NCBI GenBank assembly: GCA_015143295.1
Contig: CM026557.1
Span: 41,921,965-41,985,964 of the forward strand
Direction: 5' to 3'
Source: Tetracentron sinense
Lineage: Eukaryota > Streptophyta > Magnoliopsida > Trochodendrales > Trochodendraceae
DNA: 64,000 nt
Below the pieces are notes generated by a model. The model worked only from the letters and a program-made list of their open reading frames with translations. It ran no database searches and had not been told where the DNA came from. The position numbers were made by a program, and so were the translations under genes. Below, piece after piece: positions 22,814 to 35,485 of this stretch (positions are counted from its first letter, which is position 1; every line of letters starts with the position of its first letter).

Positions 22814-25800
22814 CTATATGACAGAAAATTCATCGTCGAGGCCATGTAGATCTCCTTTAGGACTGTGTTGTTGGATGATCAACACAGAGGCCATGACTGA
22901 GAAATCAGATGCTGCAAGAATGCCTCCTACAGGTCCCAACTCTGGACACTCCTCCCAATCACTCATCCCAGCGGTCAAAATAGAATCCACCCTGTGTCCA
23001 CGCCCCACGACGAAGAGTGCATATAGCCCCTCCAATGTTCTCAGGGTAGAAACTGTCTCAGCTGCATTTACTACATACTTCTCAACATATGTAACTCGCC
23101 CATCTGCCAAAAATCTCTCATAGAATTCAGCAAAGCATTCATCATCAAGCTTCATCTCCTCTTCCTGCTCCGAAATGGCATGTCGAGTGCTTCTGGCTCT
23201 GATTGAGCCATTATCTGCATTGGAGTCCAGTAAGAATCTGATGGCAGTGAGGTTGATTCCAGGGTGCCCGGCTATGCGACCTGCATAAGCTAGTGCTTCT
23301 CGGTCATCCTTGCCGCCGATGAAAATGACTCCTACTTTGAGGGATTCTAATGATTTAGACACCTTTCCGGTCAATCCAAGACCCCTATCAACCAGAATCC
23401 CCACGGAGCAAGGGGCGTGTCGAAGCACCTGTTGAACACAGTACCAAAGGGGAGAAAGGTGAGTGAGTTGAGCTCGGAGCGAGTTGAGATGCGAATGGAC
23501 CTGATATTTTGTGTGATTTTTTGTGTGCAAGGTGTCGTTTATTCAGCTTGTTACAATTTTAGTACTGCTCACCAATACCCTCATGCAGTTTTTTGATTGT
23601 ATTAGGAGTTTGTTTCAAGTTAGGTTTCTGACCGGGTATATAATATAATATTCGGTCTAGGGTTTTTTTTTTTTTTTTTTTGCAGAGAACAAGTTTGCAT
23701 GAGAGGCTGTGAGAGAGTGATCTCTAATCTCATTGCTTTGAACTAGTGAAGAAGTCGACCTCTGTGAACGTAACCTACATAAGGTGAACCACGTAAATAT
23801 TCTTGTGTGTTTCTATTTTTGTATTTGCAGGTTATTTTCACCACAATTGTTACAAGCCTTAACTTCTTTGATACTAGAGCGCTGAGGATGATTACCTTAC
23901 GGTTCACATGTCTAAACCACAAGTGGCCCTCATCCAGTTTCCCATCCCCCCTCTGGCGCTTGTGGAAAGGCAAGATGATGAGGGAAGCAAGCGCATCCTC
24001 GGCCAAGACGCAGATTTCCTGGTGCATGTTATTGAAGGTTGAAAGGGCAAGCATTCGTCGAAGAGTGATTCCCTTGCCACTCTCCTCCATGTACGCTTGG
24101 ATCGCTGCAGTAATTTGCTCTCTCATTTCTACTATTGATTCGTCGGTCACTGTCACAGCTTCCACTCCTTCCCTATGGATAAGCGTGGATGCTACCTGAT
24201 CGGTGAGTTCAATCATGTCGGTGGCATAGACCATGATGCCGGGTTCTGCCGTTCCTCGAGATATCTCCATGAAGTTAATGGCGGTAGTCAAGTTTTGAGG
24301 CCCCTGGAGGCACAACAACATCCGTAGCTCGCTCGAAGGGTCAAGCCATTGCAGTACCATTCTTGGGTTATTTGATCGTTGCCTTGCGCGACTAATTATG
24401 TATTCCACCACCAGTGGGATGTAGACTATGGTGAGGAGGGTCACAATTATCATCACTATGGAGCTACTAGTACTGATGATCCCAACCTGTCGTGCAGATA
24501 GAAGCTGTGTTAAAAACTGAATACTGTTATAACAATTAACTGCCAAATTATAGAGGAAGAGGAGGAGGGTGGCTTACTTCCCCGGAAAATACGGCCAAGT
24601 AGATATGAAAGTGACCTTTGACACCCAGAAGCAACCCAATTGCAATTGATTCCTGCCATTGCAGCCCTGACAACATACCAGACACCAGGGTTCCGGAGAT
24701 TTTTCCGATTGTTGCAACCATGAAAAGGAAGAAGAGATTGGACCATGTGCTGAACTTTCCGGGATTGAATTGATCAAAATCGGCTTGCAATCCCGCCCAA
24801 AAGAAATAGACTGGACACAAAAATGAGCTCCAGAAGTAGTTAAGTTTGCTAATCACCATCTTTGATAGTCTCCCCTCCCTTGGTAAGACTAATCCTGCCA
24901 GGAATGCGCTGAAGATGGGGCTGGCCGCCCATATGACTGGTGCGAAGGCGCAAATGAAAACCATGAATGCAACTGAGAGCACCAAGTGAGATCCTTTCAT
25001 GGGTTTCCCCTTGGGGTTCTGGTCATTAATCCAGCATATGAAGCTTGACCCAAACTTGGCTATGAGCATCATTTGAACAACCGTGGCAAGGGTCACAACA
25101 AAAGCATGACCTCTCGATTTTGATATAATTGTACAGATTGCCATTAGGAGAGTGGAGACCATATCGGAGTGAATTCCGGCGGCTATGACGAGCTTTCCAA
25201 TGTCTGACTTACCGATCTTAAGGTCGGTGATTAGGCGGGTTAAGAGAGGAGAGGCAGGATTGGAGATGGCGAGAGCGAGGAAGATGATGAACTCAAGTTT
25301 TGAAGTGGTACTAAAAAAATTCATAAGTGGAGCAAAGATGCAGGAGAGGAGGAAGGTGGAGAGCATTCCAGCGTAGGCAACTTTGGCTTCGCGGGTCGGC
25401 CGGTGCACAAGTACATAAGGATCCATCTCTAGGCCTAACGCGAACATGTAGCAAAGCATGCCGATTTCTGCCACTGAATACAACGTCCAGGGGACTGACT
25501 GCCCGAACGCCTTGGTGATGAAATTCAGGTTGCCTACAATCAATCCCACCTGTAAATGGTATCACCCATCAAGTCATATTTGTCCCTGTAATTATATATA
25601 TATACACGTATGTATGTAGAGATAGAGAGAGAAAGAGAGAGAATGGGGGACTTACAATGGATTCAGAGATGATGCGAGGTTGGGATAGGGGCCTAAGCAT
25701 GGAGTGTATGAAATTGCATGCAAAAAAGATGAAGAAATAACCAAGGACATATGCTATGAAATTTGCAAAAGTCATAGATATGAGATCTTGGCATCGCTCT

Positions 25801-25844
25801 TTGGAACCCAGAATTTTGAGTTCCTTCCTATCTTCACCATCCAT
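22814..25844 (-). CDS. CHX-family cation/H+ antiporter (CPA2), four exons
   Basis: Exons 25656-25844, 24578-25549, 23896-24486 and 22814-23428 (TAG at 22816-22814), all phase 0 with GT-AG introns, give 788 residues, normal for plant CHX proteins. Exon 1 (1-63) holds the LRPLSQPRIISES block that opens the Na_H_Exchanger domain. Residues about 20-430 contain many membrane segments. The C-terminal cytosolic half has the family blocks HAPCSVGILVDRG and FIGGKDDREALAYAGR. CHX proteins exchange K+ or Na+ for H+ in plasma or endomembranes. The usual Asn-Asp pair of the transport core appears here as Ser-Asp (AGIHSDMVS), and the KGHFHIYLAVF block replaces the usual KGLVELIVLNIG. These traits suggest a CHX28-like branch, from memory only. 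The ATG at 25844-25842 is the first in frame after the leader. Confidence 0.92.
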
Positions 25845-26441
25845 CACCTTCTCTTCCTTTCTTTCTTTACAGAGGGAGAAGAAGGGGTGTTTTGAGTTTT
25901 CCTCTGTTTCCTGAGAGAGAGAGTAGTTTTGTGATTGAGCTGATTTGGCGCTTTATCTAAGGACGAGAGTCATTTGAGTACCAGATTTTTACAAAAAGGA
26001 CAATACAAAATGCAATCTGGTACGAACAAGCAAACGTATTATGTATGGGCATGATAATTATAGCCTTCGATTATTAATTAGGGACACTTGCTAATAAGAT
26101 GGTGAGACCCAAACTTGCCATTTGCCAACGAGTGAAAGACATACCTTAAGCCTGGCTGTGGCTGTGTGTTTTAGAGTATTTGTGAGTTAGATGATATTTT
26201 TTCAAAAAAAAAAAACCAATTTGGCTTTGTTACCACGTGCGTTAGGGTGTATCCGGGGTTTAGTCCTCCATTGGTTAGGAAGTGGGCTTCACAGGGGGTG
26301 TATTAGAGGCCATCAACTCTCCTTAAGACATGCTCTTTTAGAATGGTTGCTTCGACTTACCCTTATGGCACCTTAGGTCTGGCTGGCTATGTGTGTTTAG
26401 AGAGTGTGTTAGTTATATGATATCATTTCAACCTTTTAAAA
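25845..26441. other. CHX upstream region with a 60-bp direct repeat
   Basis: The first part is the probable CHX leader and promoter (GA/CT-rich around 25850-25925). Two copies of a 60-bp sequence, starting ACCTTAAGCCTGGCTGTGG (26145) and ACCTTAGGTCTGGCTGGC (26371), flank about 165 bp of unrelated DNA. No gene seen. Confidence 0.5.
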
Positions 26442-26798
26442 AAGGAGCCAAATCATCTCCGGTGATAACCGGAATTTGGAAAATCCGGTTATCACCCTAC
26501 CCCTAGAGGTCACAACGTGTCTCCTTTGACACCCCTTAACCGTGGGTAAAGTTTTTTTTTTTTACTATTAATTCTTTTTTAAATATTAAAAAAACTGTTT
26601 TTGATATTAAAAAAACTCTAAAAACAGTTTTTTAATTTTAAAAAAAGAATTAATATTAAAAAAAAAAAAAAAAACCAAAAATGGGTGGGTGAACCTTACC
26701 CATGGTTAAGGGGTGTCAAAGGAGATACGTGGCGACCTCTAAGGGTGATAACCGGATTTGCCAAATCCGGTTATCACCGTAGAGGATTTGACTCCTTA
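26442..26798. mobile_element. Long compound inverted repeat (M1-family MITE with nested hairpins)
   Basis: Arms of about 115 bp (AAGGAGCCAAATC...GACACCCCTTAACC and its inverted partner ending GATTTGACTCCTT) surround an A/T-rich loop. Within each arm GGTGATAACCGG...CCGGTTATCACC is itself an inverted repeat, so two small hairpins lie at the base of a large one. Non-coding. It could give a long double-stranded transcript. Confidence 0.8.
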
Positions 26799-27939
26799 AA
26801 AATAAAAAAGAAAAAAAAAGACGCACTTCAAGATTCTGAATAAGTCATCCTTACGACTACACCAATCCGATGGTCTTAGAATTCACGCGGTGCTATATGG
26901 AGGACCATCCGACAGTGGAGGACGCCTTGCAAGTTTACCATGTAAATCATTTTTAGTGTAAAAGCTTTTCGGCATAAGTTTTCTACTAATCTTCTATTGT
27001 TTGACTTCATCCTTAAATATATATTGGAAAATTGGAAATTCAATGAAAGAGACTTTGTCATTTGAATACAAAGCATGTATATTTTTTTTTTCAACATCCT
27101 AACTGAACAATTGTCATGATGACGTTTTTTTTTTCTTTTTTTCTTTTTTTTTTATAAATATTTTAGAAAATAAATGCAAAGAAAGGAGTTTCTGTAATTT
27201 CAAAATGTGGTTATGACAATTGACAATGCACTAAAAAATTACATTACAAATTTCAAAATATAAGTTGTTTTTCTGAAGAACCTACCATTTTCCATCAAGA
27301 CCTTTTATTCCGAAATATTTTATGAGCAAACATACTCCGAAAATTGCCTCTATTTTACAACGAAATAAACAGAGACTAGATTTTAATCCAAGATCAAATA
27401 GGTCAATACCATCTAATGGGACAATCACCAAAATCCTCTTAATTCAGAAAATTAGTAGTTTAACCTCCCTCTAAGCAGATCAAGGCAGTTCCTTGGTAAT
27501 CTGCTCGCAAGAGAGTTTTCTTCAAGAACCCAGGTCTGCTAGCGTCCGACAGTCAAATCTTACCAACTGAGCTGATGAACCAAAACATAATTACCCATAC
27601 AATGTAAATTTGAGTGGAGAAACATCCATTTTTCATACTTCATTAAAAATCTTCCCCTGCATCTCCTGGGTCAGCCTTATTTGCATATTATCTGGCTACA
27701 TTGGCACTTTTGTGTAGGAATTCCACATTCAAGGTTCAGAGAAAGTAGAGGACCATTTAGGGAGCATTGTTCAGATTATAATTACTTCTAATTGGAACAA
27801 TTCAAGTATATTAAGGGACCAGACAACACAACAACATTTGATTGACATCTGAAATGTTATTTGCAGAGTTGCAAAGTGACCTTGAAACAATGGAGACAAA
27901 TAAATCATGGATAATGTGAACTTTGATGATGATACCTTT
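26799..27939. other. Intergenic, includes SAP gene 3' UTR
   Basis: AT-rich and T-tract-rich (27080-27155). The portion next to 27940 is the likely 3' UTR of the SAP gene. No other gene seen. Confidence 0.45.
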
Positions 27940-30900
27940 TTAAGCTTTTGAAGTCCCTCCATGTTCCCTCTCAACATGGTCCACAAGGGATACCGGATCC
28001 CGGAATCCTCTATTACACTTGGGGCAGACATCAATTGTCAACTTCCTAACTCCTTCTCGGTTATCACTCCTCTCATGGACTTTCTCCACGTGCTCTACCA
28101 AAGCTGTAACAGAGGAGAATTTTGTCTTACACTGAGGACACTCCTCTACTTGGGCATTACCATTGCCATTGCCATTGCCATTGCCATTGCCATTGCTGCT
28201 CTGCCCCATCTCCTCCTTTGCCATCTGCAATGCTTGGCTAGTTGCAACGCTCAATTTTGCCATGCCTGCTTCAGCCGAGGCTCGGATGGTTGAAGCCGCA
28301 TTAAGAAAGCTTGTAGCCCACTTTGGCGAGGATGCAGTTGGAGTACGATTCGATCTTGACACATCTTTCTGACTCTTCTTTAAGAGAGCTATAAATGGAA
28401 ACCCTGTGTCAGGTTTCTTGGGTCCCGGACACATGTGGTCAGGCCCAAATCGGTGCTTCAAGCAGTGCTCTACGTTGCAGTCTCTGCATCTGATCGTGTT
28501 CGAGAATGTTAGAGCCTCTTTGCAGCGAGGAACAGGGCACCTTTTCTTCTTTGTTGCTCTCTCAAAGTTTGATGGGTCGCAGTCAGTGTTAACATGTGAC
28601 TCCCAGGTGATATTTGGGTCTTCATCAGGGACTAAGCGGACTCCTTTAGCACAAAGCGGGCAGATGACAACGGTGACATCCTGTCTGTTGGCATTTGGAC
28701 AATGGTGTTTAATGTAACTTCTATGCTCTAAACAAAAAACCTGTGAGAGATTTGACAAAACATCATAAGCACAACCAAGAACATGTGTCTTTGAATAAAA
28801 CCAAACGAATAATTTACAGGAGACAAAAGACAATTAACTTGTATAAAAAATGGAGGAAAGTTACTAGCCTTCCCCAGTAAAGTGACAAAAAGGGAGTAAG
28901 AGTGAGTACTCAAAGAAAATTTACAAAGCCTCCCTCCATCCAAACCAATTTAACTGGTCCATAATTCTTCAAGCCTGGAGAGGGAAGTTTTTGTCCAATG
29001 GCCAGAACAATTGGGGTGCTTAATATTGATATTTTCAATTACATAAGGATATCATGGAGAAAAGGGGGTAATGGTAATTGCACATTTATTTTCTTGTTGA
29101 TCTGTAGTAGTTTTGTTCCATATTTTTCTGTAATATAAATGTTCCAAGACAAACAAAAAATTTTCAGCGCTAATTACAGCAACTTCACAAAATGATATAT
29201 GCATTAGTTAATTAGAAATCCCATGGAGCATATCAACAATAGAGGAGCACTTGAGGATATTGATATTTTCAATTACACAAGGATGTCATGGAGAAAAGGG
29301 GGTAATGGTGATTGCACTTTTATTTTCTTATTGATCTGTAGTAGTTTTGCTCCCTAGTTTTATGTAACATAAAGGTTCCAAGACAATGTAGTACTTCAGC
29401 ATGCTAATTAAAACAAGTTCACCGAATGATACATGCAATATTCAAATTAGTTAGACATCCCACAGAGCATATCAATGATGGAAGAGCACTTGAGGAGTTT
29501 TCTTTCTTCTTTATCACAGGTAAAGAGAGAGTTAAATTGATAAGTTAAAAGGAAAATAATCCGCTATTTGCAGTGTACGAAGATTGCAAACTGACACCTT
29601 TTACAAATAAGTTTGCATACTCATTTACACTAGTAAGGGTAACTAAACACACACACACACATAAATCAAATTTCCCTTTAGCTTATGTGTCTGAATCGAT
29701 AAATTTGCAAGCCTCCACAGACCATTCGAGGCATCTGGCACCCAAACAATAACATTTATAGAATCATTTTCCACCACTATGAACGATAGAAACATTGATA
29801 AAAAAAATCTTAGCCCTTTGAGAAAGAGAATTACACATGCTGCGTTTGAATTTTTTTATGCTGATGGGGTTGGATAATTATCACCTCATAGCAGTCCTAA
29901 TGTGCTAACAATCATCTAGAATTACCTTGGGACATCCTTCCTACAGCTTTCTCCATATAGGGGATACTTTTTCCGGGGTATATTATTCACAAATAGTAAA
30001 TGAATTAGAAATAATTGAAGAGACCTACATAATTGAGTTTGTTGAAGATGAACTGAGTTCTAGAGATACTGCTGGAAAAATGTTAAATTAACATTCATTT
30101 AGAAACCTCAACATATGCCAATAAGAAGGATCCTCCAAAGAACTGTCCCTGTATCACCAGAAGATACATAATACCAAATGAACATAGATTGCTAAGGAAA
30201 ACTCAAAGATTTCTTCTCGTAATGGAAGGACGAGACGATAACATCAGAAGATTGTTTTTTTATTATATCTCCCATGATTGTCTCTTTTTTATTTCCACTC
30301 CCAAGAGTTGAAAGACAGTATTGTGACGTCATGGGTCACCCTTAAAGAGTTAGGGTCAGGTTTGGAGATGCTGAAGAAGATATTTCAGAAAGTCATTTTA
30401 CGTGAAAACAGCTTGTATTTGTTAAAAATTTGCATAAATTATTGGCAAAAATAAGGAAATAGATTAATAGTAAAAAGAAGTTATCAGTTGGTTTCTGAAT
30501 GAATAAGAGAAACCACCTGTGTAGTGTAACCTTTATTTGTTTTTATTTCCTCCAGTTTCATTCTAGAAAATTCCTTCGCTCCTTCTCTTGATTTTTGTTC
30601 TCATATATTTTGCCATGTGTTACATATAGTGTATGAGTTCAGTGCAGGGGCGGAGCCAGGGAGGGGCCGGGGGGGGCCATGGCCCCCCCAAATTTTTTGT
30701 AAATCCCTATTGTACTAGTATGACTAATGGGCCCCTCAATTAAAAAAAAATATTTTTAGTATACTTGGCCCCCCCAATTTTTTTGTCCTATATGATGTAG
30801 TGGCCCCCCCAATTTTTTTTGTCACATATATAGTGGCCCCCCAATGGAGTCCCCTTATGCTCATGTCCCTATTGACACCCCTTAACTATGTTTAAAATTC

Positions 30901-33900
30901 ACCCAATCTCATGGTTCACCTACTTATCCTTGATTTTAGAAAAAAATATTTAAATAATTTTAATCTTAGGAGTTAGTGAATTTTTAACAAGGGTTCAAAA
31001 AGAAATTTGATATATTTTTTTTAAACCAAGGATAGGTGGGTGAATCTTAACCACAATGAAGGGGTATTAATAGGACACGTGGCGACCTCAAAGGTATTAC
31101 CGAGAAAAAAAAATTTCAAAATAAAAAAACTACCCCAAAAAAAATTTTCTCGGGGGCTACGCCCCCAAATCCCATACCCTCAAACAAAATTTTTTTTTGT
31201 ATACATGTATTTTGGCCCCCCCAATGAAAAATTCCTGGCTCCACCCCTGGTTCAGTGGTTAAAGGAATATATCAAACTCCAGATATATAAAAGTACAGAA
31301 GATCCCTGATCCAGAATTAAGGCTAAGGACAATAGCAAATCAGTCTACGCCCCAGTCCTCACTGCCAACAATTTTGTGAACTATAGATCTCATATTGAAG
31401 CATATCTCCTAGGCCGTAGACCATGCAAAGTTGTTTCGGTGGAGATGGTTCCCAAGAATTGTTTGATTAATTCTGTTAAAATGTCTAACACAAATAAAGA
31501 TGGTTAAAGACAACCTCATGGGGCAGAAGGGAATGCTGTGAAGAATGAGATAAATTGGAGCTGTTCATTAAGTAAAGCAGTCTGGGTGTGGTTCCTGGAG
31601 AATGAAATTACGATGTCGAGGCAAAGCAACAATGACCATTCGCAGCACTCCATCAAGGAGAAAAGTCGAGTAAAGAAGCCATCTGAGCTTGATCCAAAAA
31701 GCAACTTTGAAGAAATGTTGAAATGTCAACTGTTAGGGATTTGAGATTTTCGTGCAATATTAAGTAAAAGAAGAAAATTTATCTTGCCAAGGAAAAGACT
31801 ACAAGGCTGGGGGGGGGGATGGACAACAAATCTGTTAGGAGTTACGATCACCATCACTCGTTGGGATATTGCAGAGTACAAGATCAATATAAAGGAGTCT
31901 TAAAGGGATATTACATCCAAAAAACTCACATTAAGACAAATTAATGACAAAAGAATATAGAGGCTGTCTGGAAATTTTGTGCATCTAATTATGCTAGAGA
32001 AGGTTAAAGCCTCGTTTGGGCAAGGACGCGAACTCAAGATCTCATGAAAATAAGTACGCTATGCTCTCACTTCTTCCAAAACTTTCCACAAGGTTTAATT
32101 ATAAAAAAGGCTCAAGCATCAATCAGGAACACCAATTTCAAAGCAGATAGATAGAATAGAAGCAAATTATTTGCTAACTCGACCAAAATCATAAGGGTTA
32201 CTGTCGAGCCAATCCGAAACCTATATGCATGGATTGACAATTCAAGTCCAACGGCCATAAAATTTTCAGAGTGATCCATGTTTAAGTAATGAATTGCTGC
32301 ATATTTGTATTGGTCAACATGTGACCAAGGAAGTATGGACAAATACAAGCTTGAATTTCATATTTCATTTTCTTCCCTCTAGTCTGAGAATCTCTTCCAA
32401 TTGAATCTTCATGACAGAACCGATTCAATATCGACTAACTATGGACTTAACAAAGCGAAGTCGATCTTCAATACAAAAAAATTAAATCTTGATCCTGATG
32501 CAGGATCCCTGCGCTATATGTGTGCATGTGTGTGTGTGCGCGCGTATATAATATAAAAATTAAAATGTGAAGTTACAACATACACACCACTTAAAGGTGA
32601 CATTGAAATGTCAAATGTTCACCTAAAGTGTGGATACGAAACCGTTCCAAGAAATGTATAATGCACCAAGCGGATAAAAAAGAAGACATGGTGGATTAGG
32701 GAAAGTTGAAACTGACCACTATATTGAGTAAGGGCTTTTGAGAGTGCCACTGTCTTCAAAGGTTAGGAATGATTATTTATGTCAAATGAATAATCTATGG
32801 AGGACACAAGTTACTTATCACGAGTCAATGCATTAAACACAGTAACTCAAATGAGATCGTGCATGCAAATGTGTTTTGAAGAATAATCATACCCTCCCCT
32901 CCCCTCCCCTCTTTAGGAGATCAAAGTCAATATTCATGAATGACTATTTCAGGTACTTGTGAAAATATATTCAAGGGAATTTTTGAACTCCTTTAAAAAT
33001 CCAACAATATATTGACGAGAAGTTAATTGGGCATGAGATTAGTGCACCAAATAGCACATAAATACTTTAAAAGGCAAGATGACTCTCATCAAAAGTACGC
33101 TTAATAGCCTCCCTACCTCTTTCATTTTTGTCCTCACTATGCCTCAGTCGATAGCTGCCACTCTCGAAAGAGCGCAGTGGAACTTCCTCTAGAACGACCA
33201 ACGGAGTGGCTCCAAATATCACCAAGTGGCTTGGGACAAGATTTGTCGGCCCAGAAAATGTGGGAGTCTCAACTTGAATTCTCTTGCTCAGGTGAATATA
33301 GCTTTGCTAAGAAAATGGATATGGAGATTTGGGAAGGAAAGAGAGAGTCAATTGAGTGAGGCCGGGGTGGTGTGGTGTCCTAAGTTGAGACAAAATCTAA
33401 ATGATTGGGAAGTGGAGGGCTTGGGTAGGCTTTTACAATGCCTAGCTTCTTCTAATGTGAGTACTCAGGGCAGAGATGTTAGAATTTGGTCTAGAGGCAA
33501 TGATGGGCAATTCTTAGTTTGATCTCTTTTACAGTCTTTTGAGTTAGTCCCTCATGGTTCTTTTAGAGTGGTTTGGAATCCTGTTATCTCCTCTAAGGTT
33601 TCTTTTTTCCTTTGGAATGTGGCTTTGAATAAGATTTTAACTTGTGACCATTTGCAAAATAGAGGATGGAGGATGGCTAACCGCTGTTACATGTGCCTTC
33701 GTACAGAATAATCTATGGACCATCTGCTTTTGCATTGCCATATCATGATCGAGATGTGGGGTTTTTTCTTCTCCTGAATAGGCGTGGAGACGGTCTTTCC
33801 TTCCTCCTTTCTAAGCTTCTTATCCTACTGATTTGGGGTTTGTGCGGATGGGGCGCGTAACGCTATTTGGTTAGTCCTTAGGAGTGTCGTATCTCGGTCT

Positions 33901-35002
33901 CTGTGGAAACAGAGGAACAAGATAGTTTTTGACAACTCCCCTTCTTCTCCCCTCCCCTCCGAATTTGTTATTGCATCGGCCTTCTCATTTTGGATCGGTG
34001 TTCCATTAGGCACGAGGGGGAGGGGGAGGGTGTGGGTTAGATCTTGGGTTGAAGTGGGGGCTCTTCTTTCTTGCTTCATTGCCTTTCTCTCTTCTTTTTA
34101 GTTTTCCTCTTGAATTTACTTCTGTAATCTCCCTTTGAAAATCATGAATACTTCATGAATTAATTGTTCGACGTAAACTTTGCAAATTATTTGGGACTTT
34201 TCGAACGAATCAGAGAATTCTATAACTATATAACTATCAAAGAGGCAAAACCAAACCGTACTTTAGCATGCCGGTTGTAGCCAACACTAAGTGTGAGGGA
34301 AGACTCTGCAATTGACTCCCAAGTCCCATCACATTAATGGAAAAGTACACCAAACAATATGACAATAGGAATTCATTTTAAAATTTCACTATGCTCTTTC
34401 ATTGTTTGTACCCACTTCATTTTCAATTTTTAACAAGCTGATATATTTTCACAATTAGGGTTTCAGGAATTAATACAGAGACTCATCACTGTAAATGTGT
34501 TTCCACAGTTTCACTAATTCTAGTTCAGGCTTCAATTTTCAATTAATGCGCTTGATGCTGGAAGAAGAAAGTTTTAGTTCTTTTACATTATCTAACAATT
34601 ACTAGCTTCTAGCAAATCAAATAGTAATTTACACTATCTAATTCAATATAAATTCGAAGCAACAACAGCTTCCGAATTCAACAAAGATTCACCATAAATC
34701 CCTGCCTGTATTAACGAACTACATCAATCTAGAGGCAGATCCGATGCAAAATTTAGTCCATCGGAAAACAAGATCACGATACGACTGACAACAGCATCGA
34801 AATATGATGTATTTCTCAAATTCCTTGAACCATATACACGTGAAATAGAGAAAAACACCGCCAAAAATCGAGAGAAAAACAAGGAGAAGAGGAAGAATCG
34901 AACCTTGATGCATCGATCGCAGGTGAACGGAAGAAAGTCGATCTGATTGCAATCTTCGACGCTGCAATGCTTGCCTAGATCAGGGAATTCAGGAGTTCCC
35001 AT
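27940..35002 (-). CDS. Stress-associated AN1/C2H2 zinc-finger protein (SAP11/SAP13-like), two exons
   Basis: Exon 1 is 34904-35002 (ATG at 35002) and exon 2 is 27940-28740 (TAA at 27942-27940), both phase 0, joined across a 6.2-kb GT-AG intron; 299 residues. The start [13 protein letters not shown] is the typical start of this subgroup. AN1 finger 1 spans C13-C47 and is split by the intron. A CPLC...H...C group lies at 60-87. AN1 finger 2 spans C101-C137 (CPVPRCKE...HRFGPDHMC). Two C2H2 fingers lie at C234-H255 and C272-H293, and the protein ends GTSKA. Family members are linked to abiotic-stress responses and bind ubiquitin-related partners; the exact role here is inference. An Asn-Gly tract at about 216-228 is encoded by a hexanucleotide microsatellite. 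The intron contains the elements listed at 29025, 30645 and 33170. Confidence 0.93.
28158..28197 (-). repeat. Coding hexanucleotide microsatellite (NG)n in the SAP gene
   Basis: CATTGC repeats six to seven times on the plus strand, giving alternating Asn and Gly codons between the linker helix and the first C2H2 finger. It is in frame and should be length-variable without disrupting the fingers. Confidence 0.85.
29025..29496. repeat. Tandem duplication of about 236 bp in the SAP intron
   Basis: Two adjacent units share ATTGATATTTTCAATTACA, GGAGAAAAGGGGGTAATGG, GATCTGTAGTAGTTTTG and GAGCACTTGAGGA in order, with scattered differences. Non-coding. Confidence 0.8.
30645..31249. mobile_element. 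hAT-like element (CAGGGGCGGAGCC family) with nested M1 MITE
   Basis: The ends CAGGGGCGGAGCCAGG and CCTGGCTCCACCCCTG are inverted, with a perfect 8-bp duplication GTTCAGTG at 30637-30644 and 31250-31257. It is rich in GGCCCCCC tracts. At about 30870-31095 it carries an M1-type palindrome (GACACCCCTTAACTATG, later GGTGAATCTTAACCAC and GACACGTGGCGACC). It lies in the SAP intron, so it is probably transcribed and spliced out. Confidence 0.85.
33170..34160 (+). pseudogene. 5'-truncated LINE (L1-type) in the SAP intron
   Basis: The plus strand, in two frames, reads the C-terminal part of a plant LINE polyprotein. First comes a [22 protein letters not shown] segment near 33230, then [15 protein letters not shown] near 33370. 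The zf-RVT region ([19 protein letters not shown], later C-Y-M-C and D-H-L-L-L-H-C) follows at 33590-33750 with in-frame stops. It is antisense to the SAP transcript. No catalytic reverse-transcriptase core remains. Confidence 0.75.
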
Positions 35003-35477
35003 TCGAATCGAAGAAGCAGAGAGAATGATTTCAGAAGGCTTTGACTTCAAATCTCCGGTTTTACTTCCGGGATTTTGGAATTCGATGTCCGTAAGTTCCG
35101 ATTTCCGCGTAGAGAAACCGCGGATTTGAAATTTCAGAGAAGCAGTTGTATTCTCAGGCTAGCTAGCACGCCCCAAACAGACAAATACCACGGAACTTCC
35201 GGGGTATTATTTTACGTAAAGACAAAACTGCCCCCCTTAAGGGATGTTTGGTTATAGCGCTAACACTACTGGGAGCTGGTTGGTGATTAAAGTCAATTTT
35301 GCCCAGTCGAAACCATCTTTCTTTTCTTTGGCAGTGGCGGGTGGGCTAACTCACCCCAGCCCCATACATGTCGCAACCCCTACCCAGCCAGCAATGACTC
35401 CAACCAATACATCTTATGCATTTAAGGTGTGGTTCACTCACCCTGGCCCAATCACCAATGTGGCAGACCAAAGTGTT
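35003..35477. promoter_or_regulatory. SAP upstream region
   Basis: This region contains the SAP leader and presumably its promoter. No TATA box was singled out. Beyond about 35220 the sequence looks repeat-derived (CACCCCAGCCCCATACATG and similar). Functional elements cannot be fixed by eye. Confidence 0.3.
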
Positions 35478-35485
35478 CTCCTATG

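Noticed and set aside
22797..25518. Plus-strand frames opposite the CHX exons
   Set aside because: Antisense shadows without domains. The minus-strand exons form a complete CHX protein.
28163..28372. Plus-strand frame with PLPLPL repeats
   Set aside because: Antisense shadow of the Asn-Gly tract and exon 2 of the SAP gene.
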